This document shows positions 44,510 to 52,819 of a stretch of 64,000 bases of DNA, one piece after another. A program made the translations under genes and the position numbers. The first letter of the stretch is position 1, and each line of letters starts with the position of its first letter. Source of the DNA: Nitrospira sp. (lineage in GTDB: Bacteria > Nitrospirota > Nitrospiria > Nitrospirales > Nitrospiraceae); NCBI GenBank assembly GCA_030123565.1, contig CP126122.1, positions 2,494,800 through 2,558,799 of the forward strand, read 5' to 3'. A model generated the notes under the pieces. The model was not told the DNA's origin. It worked only from the letters and a program-made list of their open reading frames with translations, and did no database searches.

Positions 44510-44866
44510 TTACATGCCCTCGGACAGGTGGGGGATGGCGTTCTCGACCGATTTGGTCGCCACATCGGCATGGCCGGCCTTGCCGTGTTCGATACCGTCC
44601 TTCAACCCCTTGATCCCTTCGGCGACGTGAGGGTTCTTGGTTTCGGCCATCGCACCCTCGGCATGCTTGAGCGCCGCTTCCGCATGCTTCACCAGCGCGT
44701 CCGCATGGCCTTGCTTTCCGTGGGCCACCGCTTCCTTGGCGTGCTCCACCGCTTCCGCCTGATGTTTATTGGCTGCCGCGAAGGCCACGCCGGCCACCAT
44801 CGGTGCCCCGACGAGCGCCATCATGACACCGGCCACCACGACTCCCCGCCACATAGCAGTCTGCAT
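44510..44866 (-). CDS. SmbP-like small metal-binding periplasmic protein
   Basis: A 118-residue exported protein. The signal peptide ends near GVAFAAA (about residue 31). The mature part has spaced His in Ala/Lys/Glu-rich helical repeats: EHAKEAVAHGKQGHADALVK and HAEAALKHAEGAMAE, then DGIEHGKAGHADVATK. This recalls SmbP of Nitrosomonas europaea, which binds copper and other metals. GAGGAGGG lies 6 bp upstream of the ATG at 44866. It has its own strong promoter and terminator, so it is a single-gene unit. Confidence 0.82.
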   Translation of the reverse strand: MQTAMWRGVVVAGVMMALVGAPMVAGVAFAAANKHQAEAVEHAKEAVAHGKQGHADALVKHAEAALKHAEGAMAETKNPHVAEGIKGLKDGIEHGKAGHADVATKSVENAIPHLSEGM

Positions 44867-44921
44867 GGAACCCTCCTCTGTAAGTAGGTGCACAGCATGA
44901 GTACACGGATCACTTGCTTTC

Positions 44922-44950
44922 AGCATAAAGACGGTTCTGCACCCTGTCAA
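44922..44950 (-). promoter_or_regulatory. Sigma-70 promoter of the SmbP-like gene
   Basis: TTGACA and TATGCT lie 17 bp apart on the minus strand, about 56 bp before the ATG. The -35 overlaps the last codons of the rhodanese gene. Confidence 0.6.
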
Positions 44951-45840
44951 GACGGGCGCATGCCGGGCGGAGCCGCCGGCTCCGACAGGCCCAACAATTT
45001 CTGCAAGGCCGACAAATCTTTTTCCACCGGGCAGGCGAAATCCCGGCTCCACTCCCACCAGGATCCCGGGTAGTTGCGCAAATGTTCGTAGCCGGCCAAA
45101 CGCAAAATAAAGTACAGCCATCCGGAACGGACGCCGCCGGTACAGTAACAGACCGTCTCGTGTTTCGGATCGAGCCCCTTGAGATCCAACTGTGTCTTGA
45201 TCGCCGCCAGATCCTTCACCGTCGCATCGGGATTGAGGAAGCCGCTCCAGGCCACATGAACGGCGCCGGGAATATGGCCGGGACGCGGGATGCCGGACAC
45301 TTCTTTCCCCAGATACTCTTCGAGACTGCGGGCGTCCACGATCGTGGTCGTGGGATGCGGCTTACGCACGATCCCCTTCAACTCCTCCTTCATGACGATG
45401 GCGGATTCCACCGGTGCCACCGTGAAATTGCCGGGCGCAGGACCTACCGCCCCATGTTCGAACGGCCGGCGTTCGTTGACCCACTTCACCCAGCCGCCGT
45501 CCAATACTTTGAGTTTCTTGTGGCCTAAGTATTCCAACATCCAGAACATGCGGCCTTCGTCGCCCCAGTTGTCGAAGGGGTTCGAATAGACGACGACTTC
45601 GCTGTCCCGGTTGATGCCGAGCGCCTGTATGCGCTTCTCGATCCGTTTCAGGTCCGGATCCAACAGGCCCTTGGCCACGGCATCGGGGTCGCTGTACTCA
45701 TGCCAGGTGGAATGCACGGCACCGGGAATGTGGCCGCCGAATTCATAGGTCGCCCTCCCCCGCACGTCGATAATCACAAGCCCCGGTTGCCCCAATCGTT
45801 GCTGAAGCGTTTCGCTGTCGATCAATAATGGATGTCGCAT
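44947..45840 (-). CDS. Thiosulfate sulfurtransferase (two-rhodanese protein)
   Basis: A 297-residue tandem rhodanese. The N-terminal domain has VIIDVRGRATYEFGGHIPG but no active Cys; the C-terminal domain has the active-site loop CYCTGGVRSGW near residue 239 (CTGGVR). It should transfer sulfane sulfur from thiosulfate to cyanide or thiols. Ile-Pro-Gly-Ala-Val-His occurs in both halves, the usual CH2 motif. A pentaheme cytochrome gene lies 28 bp upstream on the same strand. Confidence 0.9.
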   Translation of the reverse strand: MRHPLLIDSETLQQRLGQPGLVIIDVRGRATYEFGGHIPGAVHSTWHEYSDPDAVAKGLLDPDLKRIEKRIQALGINRDSEVVVYSNPFDNWGDEGRMFWMLEYLGHKKLKVLDGGWVKWVNERRPFEHGAVGPAPGNFTVAPVESAIVMKEELKGIVRKPHPTTTIVDARSLEEYLGKEVSGIPRPGHIPGAVHVAWSGFLNPDATVKDLAAIKTQLDLKGLDPKHETVCYCTGGVRSGWLYFILRLAGYEHLRNYPGSWWEWSRDFACPVEKDLSALQKLLGLSEPAAPPGMRPS

Positions 45841-45868
45841 GGGTTCCTCGATCTCGGTCGGTGGATAC

Positions 45869-47143
45869 TTACCCCTTGGAGGCAGTCGGACTCAGACAGG
45901 CCATCGGTGGCGGCTCAGGCAACGGATCGGCCAAGGCTGCCGCCAATTTCTCATTCAGCGGCAGCTCCCGTTCGTACACCGTAAAGGCGTAGGGTTCGTC
46001 CGCCATGAGGCCGTATTTGGTCTTCAACATCTCGTGCTGTCCGTCGGTCAGGATGTGGTACCGGACGCGGGCCGTCAGCGTCAAGCCCTTCGAGCCCTCC
46101 GGCATCCGGTAAGTGAAGGGATAGTCCCGGCCGGCCAGCGGGAGCAAGCGGTTATCGTACAGCTCCACGATGGCCGGTTGCCACATTATCCAGCGCCCCA
46201 TGGTATGGCGTTTCTCGGCCAACAGCTGCTTGCTCCCGTCTTGTACCATGAACTCGACCGTGAAGTGCCGGTCGGGATCGCCGGTCGGAATTTTATGGCC
46301 GGCTCCGGCGTTCATGAGCGTCAAGGTCACCGTGACCTGCTCGCCCGGCTTCGGAGCGGGAGGGTCGGCCTTCACCTGAATCGCCACGGCACGCTTCACC
46401 ATGTCGGGATCGTGCCCCCCGCGCCACAAATGCCGCCTCCCGCGCCGGATCGGCCCATTCTCGGCCACCGGCCGGTCCACTTCCGGCATGTGACAGCTTT
46501 GGCAGATGAAACCCCGTTCCTGCATGAAGTACTTACCTTCGTACTCGGCATAGGTCCCGCAGGGCCCGACATTGTAGAACTGCGCCGGCCCGGACACCAC
46601 ATTGTGGCAGCGGGAACACAACTGCGCCGTGCGGAAGCTCGGATCGAATTTCGTCGGGTGCGGCGCGGCCGAATCATCGAAGGGACCGAGAATGGTCCCG
46701 TCACGCACATGGCAGGCGGCGCAGGTAATGGCTTCCTTTTGGTATTCCGGATCGTAATGGGGATTGGGTTCTTGCTTGGCCTTCTCCACCCGGCCGCGTG
46801 GAATGTCCTTGATCAAGGTCGGCTGCTGATTCTCAAGAGGCGTATGGCAATTCAGACAGACCCAGATGTGTTTGTCTTTTTTCCAATAGGCCTGGAAGAA
46901 CGGATCCTCGTATGCCCGGGCATGGATGCTGGTTTTCCACTCCTCATAGATCTCACGGTGGCATTGCCCGCAGGACTCGGCCTTCAAGCTGGTCAACCCT
47001 TCCGGCACCTTTTGAAAGGGTATCGCATGGGCATAGTCAGACCGCAGCCCGAAGATCACGACCGGCTTCACCTCCGTATAGTAGAGGTAGACGATTCCCA
47101 CGACCGCCGCGACACCGAGGAGGATTTTCACCCAGATGTTCAT
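45869..47143 (-). CDS. Membrane-anchored pentaheme c-type cytochrome
   Basis: A 424-residue protein with one N-terminal helix (VKILLGVAAVVGIVYLYYT) and five CXXCH sites: CGQCH (about 59), CLNCH (96), CAACH (142), CSRCH (178) and CQSCH (217). The second half has a beta-sandwich-like region with VTVTLTLMNAGAGHKIPTGD, seen in cytochrome c554/HAO-like multiheme proteins. It probably moves electrons in the periplasm; the donor is unknown. Its ATG overlaps the stop of the HDAC-like gene (ATGA), so the two are coupled. Confidence 0.88.
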   Translation of the reverse strand: MNIWVKILLGVAAVVGIVYLYYTEVKPVVIFGLRSDYAHAIPFQKVPEGLTSLKAESCGQCHREIYEEWKTSIHARAYEDPFFQAYWKKDKHIWVCLNCHTPLENQQPTLIKDIPRGRVEKAKQEPNPHYDPEYQKEAITCAACHVRDGTILGPFDDSAAPHPTKFDPSFRTAQLCSRCHNVVSGPAQFYNVGPCGTYAEYEGKYFMQERGFICQSCHMPEVDRPVAENGPIRRGRRHLWRGGHDPDMVKRAVAIQVKADPPAPKPGEQVTVTLTLMNAGAGHKIPTGDPDRHFTVEFMVQDGSKQLLAEKRHTMGRWIMWQPAIVELYDNRLLPLAGRDYPFTYRMPEGSKGLTLTARVRYHILTDGQHEMLKTKYGLMADEPYAFTVYERELPLNEKLAAALADPLPEPPPMACLSPTASKG

Positions 47144-48084
47144 GCCTCCACCAACGTCTGGATATGGCGTTCGACCGATGCTGCCAGCGCCGTGAGGTTG
47201 TAGCCCCCTTCAAGCGAAGACAGTAGGCGTCCCCGGCAATGGCGCTTGGCAATCCCGACCACGATCGCCGTCAAATACGCGTAGCCCTCCTCCGTCAGTG
47301 CCATACTCGCCAGTGGATCGTCCCGATGGGCATCGAAGCCGGCGGAGATGATGACGAAGTCCGGCTTGAAATCATCGGCGGCCGGCACCAGTACCTTCTG
47401 AAACACCGATCGATAGTCGTCGTCCCCTTGGCCGGCCTCCATCGGCACATTGATCGTAAGCCCTTCCGCAGGGCCGCTCCCTCGCTCCGTGGCTCGTCCG
47501 GTCCCTGGGTAATGGGGGTACTGGTGCGTGCTGAAGAACAGGACCGAGGGATCGGCCTCAAAGCTGTGCTGCGTGCCATTGCCGTGGTGCACGTCCCAAT
47601 CGACGATCAAGACCCGCTGCAGTCCATGACGCTTCTGAACGTAACGAGCCGCGATCGCCACATTGTTGAACAGGCAGAAACCCATCGCCCGTCCGGCCTC
47701 CGCATGGTGACCAGGCGGCCGGACGGCGCAAAAGACATGCTGCACCTGACCTGCCATGATCGCATCAACCCCGGCCAAGGCCCCGCCTGCTGCGAGATAG
47801 GCGGCGGTCAGCGAGCCGGGCGACATGGAGGTATCCGCATCGAGCGAGATTCTGCCGCTGGTCGGTGCCTGCTGATTAAGTGTCGCCACATAGGATGGCC
47901 GGTGCACCAGCGTGATCCACTCTGCTTCGGCCTTTCGCGGTTCGATCTTCGTCACCTTAGCTGCCATGCCGCTCTGCTCAAGTCGCTGCATGATCGCACG
48001 CAGCCGGTTGGGCGACTCCGGATGTCCGGCGCCCATGTCGTGTTCGAGGTAACGGGGATCGTAGACGAGACCGGTTTTTCCCAT
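47140..48084 (-). CDS. Histone-deacetylase superfamily protein (AcuC/APAH-like)
   Basis: A 314-residue deacetylase fold. Metal and catalytic motifs: RPPGHHAEAGRAMGFCLFNN (His pair), DWDVHHGNGT (Asp-His), GFDAHRDDPL (second Asp) and SLEGGYNLTAL near the end. In bacteria it removes acyl groups from acetyl-CoA synthetase or polyamines; the substrate is not deducible. It is coupled by a 4-base overlap to a multiheme cytochrome, which is unexpected for this family. Confidence 0.92.
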   Translation of the reverse strand: MGKTGLVYDPRYLEHDMGAGHPESPNRLRAIMQRLEQSGMAAKVTKIEPRKAEAEWITLVHRPSYVATLNQQAPTSGRISLDADTSMSPGSLTAAYLAAGGALAGVDAIMAGQVQHVFCAVRPPGHHAEAGRAMGFCLFNNVAIAARYVQKRHGLQRVLIVDWDVHHGNGTQHSFEADPSVLFFSTHQYPHYPGTGRATERGSGPAEGLTINVPMEAGQGDDDYRSVFQKVLVPAADDFKPDFVIISAGFDAHRDDPLASMALTEEGYAYLTAIVVGIAKRHCRGRLLSSLEGGYNLTALAASVERHIQTLVEA

Positions 48085-48271
48085 GTCAGAGTCCGTGAAA
48101 CGTCGTTCGTATCCCGTATCTCGATTCCGGAGCCGCCTTCAAGAGACCTGCTTCACGCTTCACGAGATACGATCTGGGTTGCCAGCCTATCATGCAGGAA
48201 AGACCATAGACAATGAGCGGAAACGCGTGTTACGGTTGCCGTTCACATCACCCTCGACTCTGGAGACAGCG

Positions 48272-48589
48272 ATGCCGAATCCTCGAATCGAACCGCTGAA
48301 AAAGGTGCTGGCGATCGACCCGAACGACGATGTGGCCTGGTTCGGACTGGGAAAGGCCTACATGGAAGATGCCGCCTGGCAGGAAGCGGTGACGGCGCTC
48401 CAGAGCTGCATCAAGGTCAAGCCCACTTACTCGGCAGCCTATTATGCGCTGGCGCAATCACTGCAGAAGCTCGGTCGCTTCGACGAATGCCGGCAAGTCT
48501 CCGATCAAGGCATCGACGTCTCCACCAAAAACGGCGACGCGATGGTGACGAAGAACCTGGAAGCCCTGAAGGGCACGCTGTCCGTCTGA
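48272..48589 (+). CDS. Short TPR-repeat protein
   Basis: A 105-residue protein containing two to three tetratricopeptide repeats: LKKVLAIDPNDDVAWFGLGK, DAAWQEAVTALQSCIKVKPT and YSAAYYALAQSLQKLGRFDE. It is a protein-protein interaction scaffold. The ATG at 48272 is preferred for its GGAG 6 bp upstream and because the frame before it lacks family features. It diverges from the HDAC-like gene and converges with the gene at 48657. Confidence 0.78.
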   Translation: MPNPRIEPLKKVLAIDPNDDVAWFGLGKAYMEDAAWQEAVTALQSCIKVKPTYSAAYYALAQSLQKLGRFDECRQVSDQGIDVSTKNGDAMVTKNLEALKGTLSV

Positions 48590-48656
48590 TTCACACAATC
48601 CTCTTCGGTCGATAGTCCAAACTCACCGACTCCCATACGAGCCTGAAACGCCTCCG

Positions 48657-49505
48657 CTACAGAATTCCCCGAAACACCTCTTGCTGCCGGGCGGTGAGCG
48701 GCCGAGCGGCGGCGGGATTTTGGATGAGCATGCGGAGACGAGGATAGCCGGACTGTTGTCGTGACCGCTCGACGATCGTCACATTGCTCAGCCGCACGGC
48801 GGAGGTCGAGAGCAACGGCTCCACATCCCAGAGCGCAATCAGCACTCCGCTCATATGACGCAACCGCGGCAACAGCAGGCTGATGGCCCCGGAGAAATAC
48901 TTCACGTCCAGATGGATGGCGGGAGTCCAGCGTGAGAAGCCGGTCTCCTCGTTCAAGCGAGGTACTGAAATCGCCAGCACGACCGGCGCGCAATAGTCGG
49001 TCAGTTGCTTGGCCTTCTGCGCGATCCTGGCGAGTACCGCGTCCATGAAAATCTGTTCGGCGGTGGCCGGTCCTTCGTCGATTTCGTCACCCTCGGCGGC
49101 AGCCTCTTCCCCCAGCCGCAAGGACCGTTCGACGGTCCCGACCATCGCCGTCACTTCCACGAAGAACCGCTCGCCCTTGAGATGGCATTCCAAATCCGCC
49201 GACCGAGCCTGCGATTCGGGCAGAAACCCGACCCTGCTCCCGGCACGTATCAAGAGCGTCGCCAATTCGAGTTCGGCAAGGGCCGATTCCTGTCCGCCAC
49301 GGTCGAAATTTCCCACACGCGCCAGCAGCCGTTCCAACCGCAACCGGCTGGCGTGATCGTCGCAGTGACGTTGAAGCATGACCCAGCGGCGTTCGAGGGC
49401 CTCAGACAGGCGGCGGACCCTTGCGGCCTGTTGAAATGTCCGTTGGCCGAACGCCAAGGCCGCCCGATGCGACGCGACTTTTTTATACCGTTTGAAACGA
49501 GGCAT
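48657..49505 (-). CDS. Hypothetical protein, possible PD-(D/E)XK-like core
   Basis: A 282-residue protein of unknown function. A basic N-terminal coiled-coil region (residues 5-60) is followed by a segment SADLECHLKGERFFVEVTAM that looks like a D...E-x-x core of PD-(D/E)XK nucleases, though the usual Lys is a Thr. Later strands (VVLAISVPRLNEETGFSR; VLIALWDVEPLLSTS) are consistent with an alpha/beta fold. GGAGGAGGG precedes the ATG at 49505. The nuclease idea is tentative. Confidence 0.6.
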   Translation of the reverse strand: MPRFKRYKKVASHRAALAFGQRTFQQAARVRRLSEALERRWVMLQRHCDDHASRLRLERLLARVGNFDRGGQESALAELELATLLIRAGSRVGFLPESQARSADLECHLKGERFFVEVTAMVGTVERSLRLGEEAAAEGDEIDEGPATAEQIFMDAVLARIAQKAKQLTDYCAPVVLAISVPRLNEETGFSRWTPAIHLDVKYFSGAISLLLPRLRHMSGVLIALWDVEPLLSTSAVRLSNVTIVERSRQQSGYPRLRMLIQNPAAARPLTARQQEVFRGIL

Positions 49506-49540
49506 GTCCCTCCTCCGTTGACCGAACGACCCGTTAGCCC

Positions 49541-49790
49541 GCATTATTCATGACGGTTCGTCACGAAATCGTGGAGTCGCGTTGCGAGACGAGCAAGCGC
49601 AGCCTCAAGGAACCGAGGCGTACTCGGTGCAGTACGTCAAGAGGCACACGGCGCGATGAATAAAGAGCGCCACGTCTGTGCGCGCCGCCGAGTTGGTGAG
49701 GCGGCCGGACCCGAGCAGTGAGCACGCTCGCCGATAGGCTTGTCGCAGCAGCGAATCCGCGATTGCAGTAGAAGTGTTCATGAATAATGC
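49541..49790. repeat. 250-bp element with perfect 13-bp terminal inverted repeats
   Basis: Left end GCATTATTCATGA (49541-49553) and right end TCATGAATAATGC (49778-49790) are exact reverse complements. No open frame inside. Near-matching GTTAGCC and GTTAGGC lie just outside the two ends and could be a target duplication. It has the look of a MITE or REP-type element between two minus-strand genes. Confidence 0.7.
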
Positions 49791-49793
49791 AGG

Positions 49794-50120
49794 TTAGGCA
49801 GGCGCGGCGCCGGCCTCGTCGTCGTCGCCGGCCTTCATCTGTTCTTCACGCTGCGCCAGGGCCGCCGCCACTTCATCCAGCCAACGACCGGCTCCATCGA
49901 GCACTTCGCGCACCAGCGGCTCAGGATGGCCGGTGCGTTTCATGGTCCACTGGCAGAGGTAGCCCAGCAGGTCCTCCCGCTCGAACCGGCGGGTGGATTG
50001 CGTCGAGAGCAGCGACAATTCCGACAGGCCGGTCCGAAGGATTTCGGCCACGGTGTCCCGACCGTAGGACGTGGCGGCCGTCACATATTGAATCGCGCGG
50101 TTGATTTCCTGCTCGGTCAT
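49794..50120 (-). CDS. Hypothetical alpha-helical protein
   Basis: A 108-residue protein: MTEQEINRAIQYVTAATSYG and LTYL-type helices such as REDLLGYLCQWTMKRTGHPE and LVREVLDGAGRWLDEVAAAL, ending in an acidic tail (AGDDDEAGAAP). No signal peptide or known family. GGAG lies very close to the ATG at 50120. It is divergent from the M3 peptidase gene. The stop is three bases from the 250-bp repeat. Confidence 0.55.
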   Translation of the reverse strand: MTEQEINRAIQYVTAATSYGRDTVAEILRTGLSELSLLSTQSTRRFEREDLLGYLCQWTMKRTGHPEPLVREVLDGAGRWLDEVAAALAQREEQMKAGDDDEAGAAPA

Positions 50121-50275
50121 GACTCCACCCTGCGCGAATTGTAACATTCACGGCTGGGCCGTCAAAGGTACGCCCTGGGGCTTTCCACCGGCCGTCGATG
50201 AATCTCTTGAACCCCTCGCCTCCGACGATGGTATGATCCTCGGCATCATCCACCTTTATTTTCGGAGCCTTGAGT

Positions 50276-52090
50276 ATGGCCGTTTCACACAAGACCGTCC
50301 CCTCCGCCCGAACAGGTCGTCTGTCCGGCACCAGCGAGTTTGCCGACCATTGGGAACTCTCCGACCTGGTCGCCGATCCGGTCAAACAATTCGACCGCTA
50401 CCTGAAGGACCTCGATGAGAAGGTCTCTCGATTCGAAGCGGCCCGCAAGGACCTGGCCGCCACGATGCCGGAACAGGCCTTCCTGGATCTCTTGACCTTG
50501 GCGGAACGGATCACGGGGGATTCCGCCAGGCTCGAGGCCTACGCCTACCTGTGGTTCTCTGAAGATACGAAACAGCTGCAGGCTCGGTCGTTCAAAAACA
50601 AAGTGGAGGAACAGCTCACCGCCCTCCACAACCGGCTGCTGTTCTTCGACCTATGGTGGCAGGGTGTGGATGGGCCGAATGCGGAACGTTTGATGGCGCA
50701 AAGCGGAGACTTCCGCTATCACCTGGAGACGATCCGGCGATTCAAACCGCATACCCTCTCGGAAGCGGAAGAGAAGATCATCAACGTCAAGAACATCACC
50801 GGCCGGAGCGCCGTGCATCAGCTCTACGACGTCGTCACCAACGGCTTCACCTTCACGCTGCGCGTCGGCGGGAAGAACAAGACGATGAATCGCGAGGCCT
50901 TGACGGCCTATCTCCGTAACCCGAAAGGCACGGTGCGCGAGGCCGCCTATCGGGAAATGTATCGAGTCTACGAAGCCCAACAGGATCTGCTCGGCGAACT
51001 CTACAAAACCCTGGTCGGCGACTGGAAGGCCGAGAACCTCCAGCTGCGACATTTCGCCACGCCCCTGGCCTCCCGGAACCTCAGCAACGACATTCCGGAT
51101 CGAGCCGTGGACGCCCTTCTCTCGGTATGCATGAAGAACGCCCCGATCTTTCAGCGCTATTTCGGCTTGAAGGCCCGTCTGTGCCATATCAAGACGATGA
51201 ACCGCTACCATATCTATGCGCCGCACCGGGCCGAGCAGAAGACCTACCGGTATGCGGATGCGGTCCGGATGGTGCTGGATGCATACCACGGCTTCTCGCC
51301 GCGCCTCGCTGAATTGGCGCAACGCGTGTTCGCCGACCGCCATATCGACGCACGGACGAAGCCGGGCAAGATGGGTGGCGCCTACTGTTACAGTGCGACC
51401 CCCGGCCTGACGCCCTATGTTCTGCTGAATTTCACCGGCGAGGCCCGTGACATCGCCACCATGGCCCATGAATTGGGCCATGCCGTCCACGGGATGATGG
51501 CCGAGCGGCACAGCGTGTTCACCTTCCACTCGACCCTGCCGCTGGCGGAAACGGCCTCGGTCTTCGGCGAACGGATCCTTTCGGATGCCCTGATGGCCTC
51601 CGAAACCGGCAAGGCGGTGAAGCAGAGCCTGCTCGTCAACCAGTTGGACGACATCTATGCCACCGTCATGCGGCAGGCCTATTTTGTCGCCTTCGAACGG
51701 ACCGCCCACGACATGGTGGCGCAAGGCGCGACGACCACGGATTTGGCCAAGACCTATTTGACGCTTTTGCGCCAGCAATTCGGCAAATCGCTGCGGGTCC
51801 CGCAGGAATTCCAATGGGAATGGCTCACCATCCCGCACATCTATGCGAGCCCGTTTTATTGTTACGCCTATAGTTTCGGCAATCTACTCGTGTTGGCGCT
51901 CTACCGCATGTACCAGGAACAGGGCAGCGCATTTGTCCCGAAATATCTGGAGCTACTGGCGACCGGCGGGTCGAAGGCTCCGCAGGCGATTCTGTCGGAG
52001 GTGGGTGTCGACATGAATTCCGAAGCCTTCTGGCAATCGGGATTCGATGCGATTTCAGGGATGGTCGATCAACTTGAACGGACGATGTGA
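50276..52090 (+). CDS. M3-family oligoendopeptidase F-like peptidase
   Basis: A 604-residue zinc metallopeptidase with HELGH near residue 397 (ATMAHELGHAVHGMMAERH), the third Glu in LPLAETASVFGERIL and the conserved end IPHIYASPFYCYAYSFGNLL. It degrades oligopeptides in the cytoplasm; no signal peptide is seen. The ATG at 50276 lies downstream of CGGAG; TTG two codons earlier is less likely. An imperfect hairpin follows the stop. Confidence 0.92.
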   Translation: MAVSHKTVPSARTGRLSGTSEFADHWELSDLVADPVKQFDRYLKDLDEKVSRFEAARKDLAATMPEQAFLDLLTLAERITGDSARLEAYAYLWFSEDTKQLQARSFKNKVEEQLTALHNRLLFFDLWWQGVDGPNAERLMAQSGDFRYHLETIRRFKPHTLSEAEEKIINVKNITGRSAVHQLYDVVTNGFTFTLRVGGKNKTMNREALTAYLRNPKGTVREAAYREMYRVYEAQQDLLGELYKTLVGDWKAENLQLRHFATPLASRNLSNDIPDRAVDALLSVCMKNAPIFQRYFGLKARLCHIKTMNRYHIYAPHRAEQKTYRYADAVRMVLDAYHGFSPRLAELAQRVFADRHIDARTKPGKMGGAYCYSATPGLTPYVLLNFTGEARDIATMAHELGHAVHGMMAERHSVFTFHSTLPLAETASVFGERILSDALMASETGKAVKQSLLVNQLDDIYATVMRQAYFVAFERTAHDMVAQGATTTDLAKTYLTLLRQQFGKSLRVPQEFQWEWLTIPHIYASPFYCYAYSFGNLLVLALYRMYQEQGSAFVPKYLELLATGGSKAPQAILSEVGVDMNSEAFWQSGFDAISGMVDQLERTM

Positions 52091-52120
52091 CGAACGGACG
52101 GCTGGAATCTGTTGATTAGT

Positions 52121-52161
52121 CGATCTGTCGATTACCGGACAATCGGCAGATCGACAGATCG
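52121..52161. terminator. Hairpin between convergent genes
   Basis: CGATCTGTCGAT and its exact complement ATCGACAGATCG form a 12-bp stem with a 17-nt loop that itself contains CGATT/AATCG. No T-run follows, but the place between the M3 gene and the DUF2934 gene suits a bidirectional end. Confidence 0.5.
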
Positions 52162-52192
52162 TCTGCGTTGCCGTGGGATTTTCCCGCCCCTG

Positions 52193-52438
52193 TCAGATCC
52201 GAGCGGAAGACCTGTCCGAATCGGCGGCGTTTCCCAGGATTTCTCGCTCCGCCGTCAACCAGTCATGCAGGTGGTAGCCGTCCAAACAACCACGCTGTTC
52301 ATACAGTTCATAGGCTCGGGCCGCAATTCGAACCTGGATATCCTGTACCGGACCGGCGCCGTTGCCTTGCGCGGACGGTTGCGCGACCCGCTTCGCCGGA
52401 CGCGAAGCGGCCTTCGTCGACGTCGTCTTTTTCTTCAT
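52193..52438 (-). CDS. DUF2934 protein
   Basis: An 81-residue protein with a Lys/Thr/Ala-rich start (MKKKTTSTKAASRPAKRVAQ) and the DUF2934 core IAARAYELYEQRGCLDGYHL plus HDWLTAEREI. Function unknown; such proteins are common in soil and nitrifying bacteria and often cold or stress-linked. GGGAG lies 6 bp upstream of the ATG. It ends the proposed hpnR operon, 10 bp after the preceding gene. Confidence 0.8.
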   Translation of the reverse strand: MKKKTTSTKAASRPAKRVAQPSAQGNGAGPVQDIQVRIAARAYELYEQRGCLDGYHLHDWLTAEREILGNAADSDRSSARI

Positions 52439-52448
52439 GCTTGCTCCC

Positions 52449-52706
52449 TCACAGCCCGCCTCCGGTCGCGGCGCCCGACACTTCGCGGGACAATTCACGC
52501 GCGACTCGTGGCTGCACGATAACATATTCGGAACGATTCTGATATCGAAGCATGACCTTGCCTTCGCGACTCAAGCGATCCACCGTCAAGAACTTCTGAC
52601 TCACGGTACAGCCCGGCAGGTTGCGAAACAGTTCTTCCATCGGACAGATCAGATGCTGCTGCATATATCGCAAGACAGCCGCTTCAACTTCCTTGTCGCG
52701 ATCCAT
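52449..52706 (-). CDS. Small winged-helix-like hypothetical protein
   Basis: An 85-residue protein: MDRDKEVEAAVLRYMQQHLI, then CPMEELFRNLPGCTVSQKFL and VDRLSREGKVMLRYQNRSEY. The helix pattern with a final beta-hairpin suggests a winged helix. It resembles in layout the 87-residue protein at 59111-59374. AAGGAG lies 6 bp before the ATG at 52706, so upstream in-frame extension is not real. Confidence 0.65.
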   Translation of the reverse strand: MDRDKEVEAAVLRYMQQHLICPMEELFRNLPGCTVSQKFLTVDRLSREGKVMLRYQNRSEYVIVQPRVARELSREVSGAATGGGL

Positions 52707-52819
52707 ACCGATCTCCTTCAGAAACATCGACCGCCGGCCCTCCCCCGCCAGCCTGTCATGTGCCGTCAACCGCCCGCCTCCCTTCTTGGGAAACGAACGT
52801 ACCCCTCGTGCGTCCGGCA

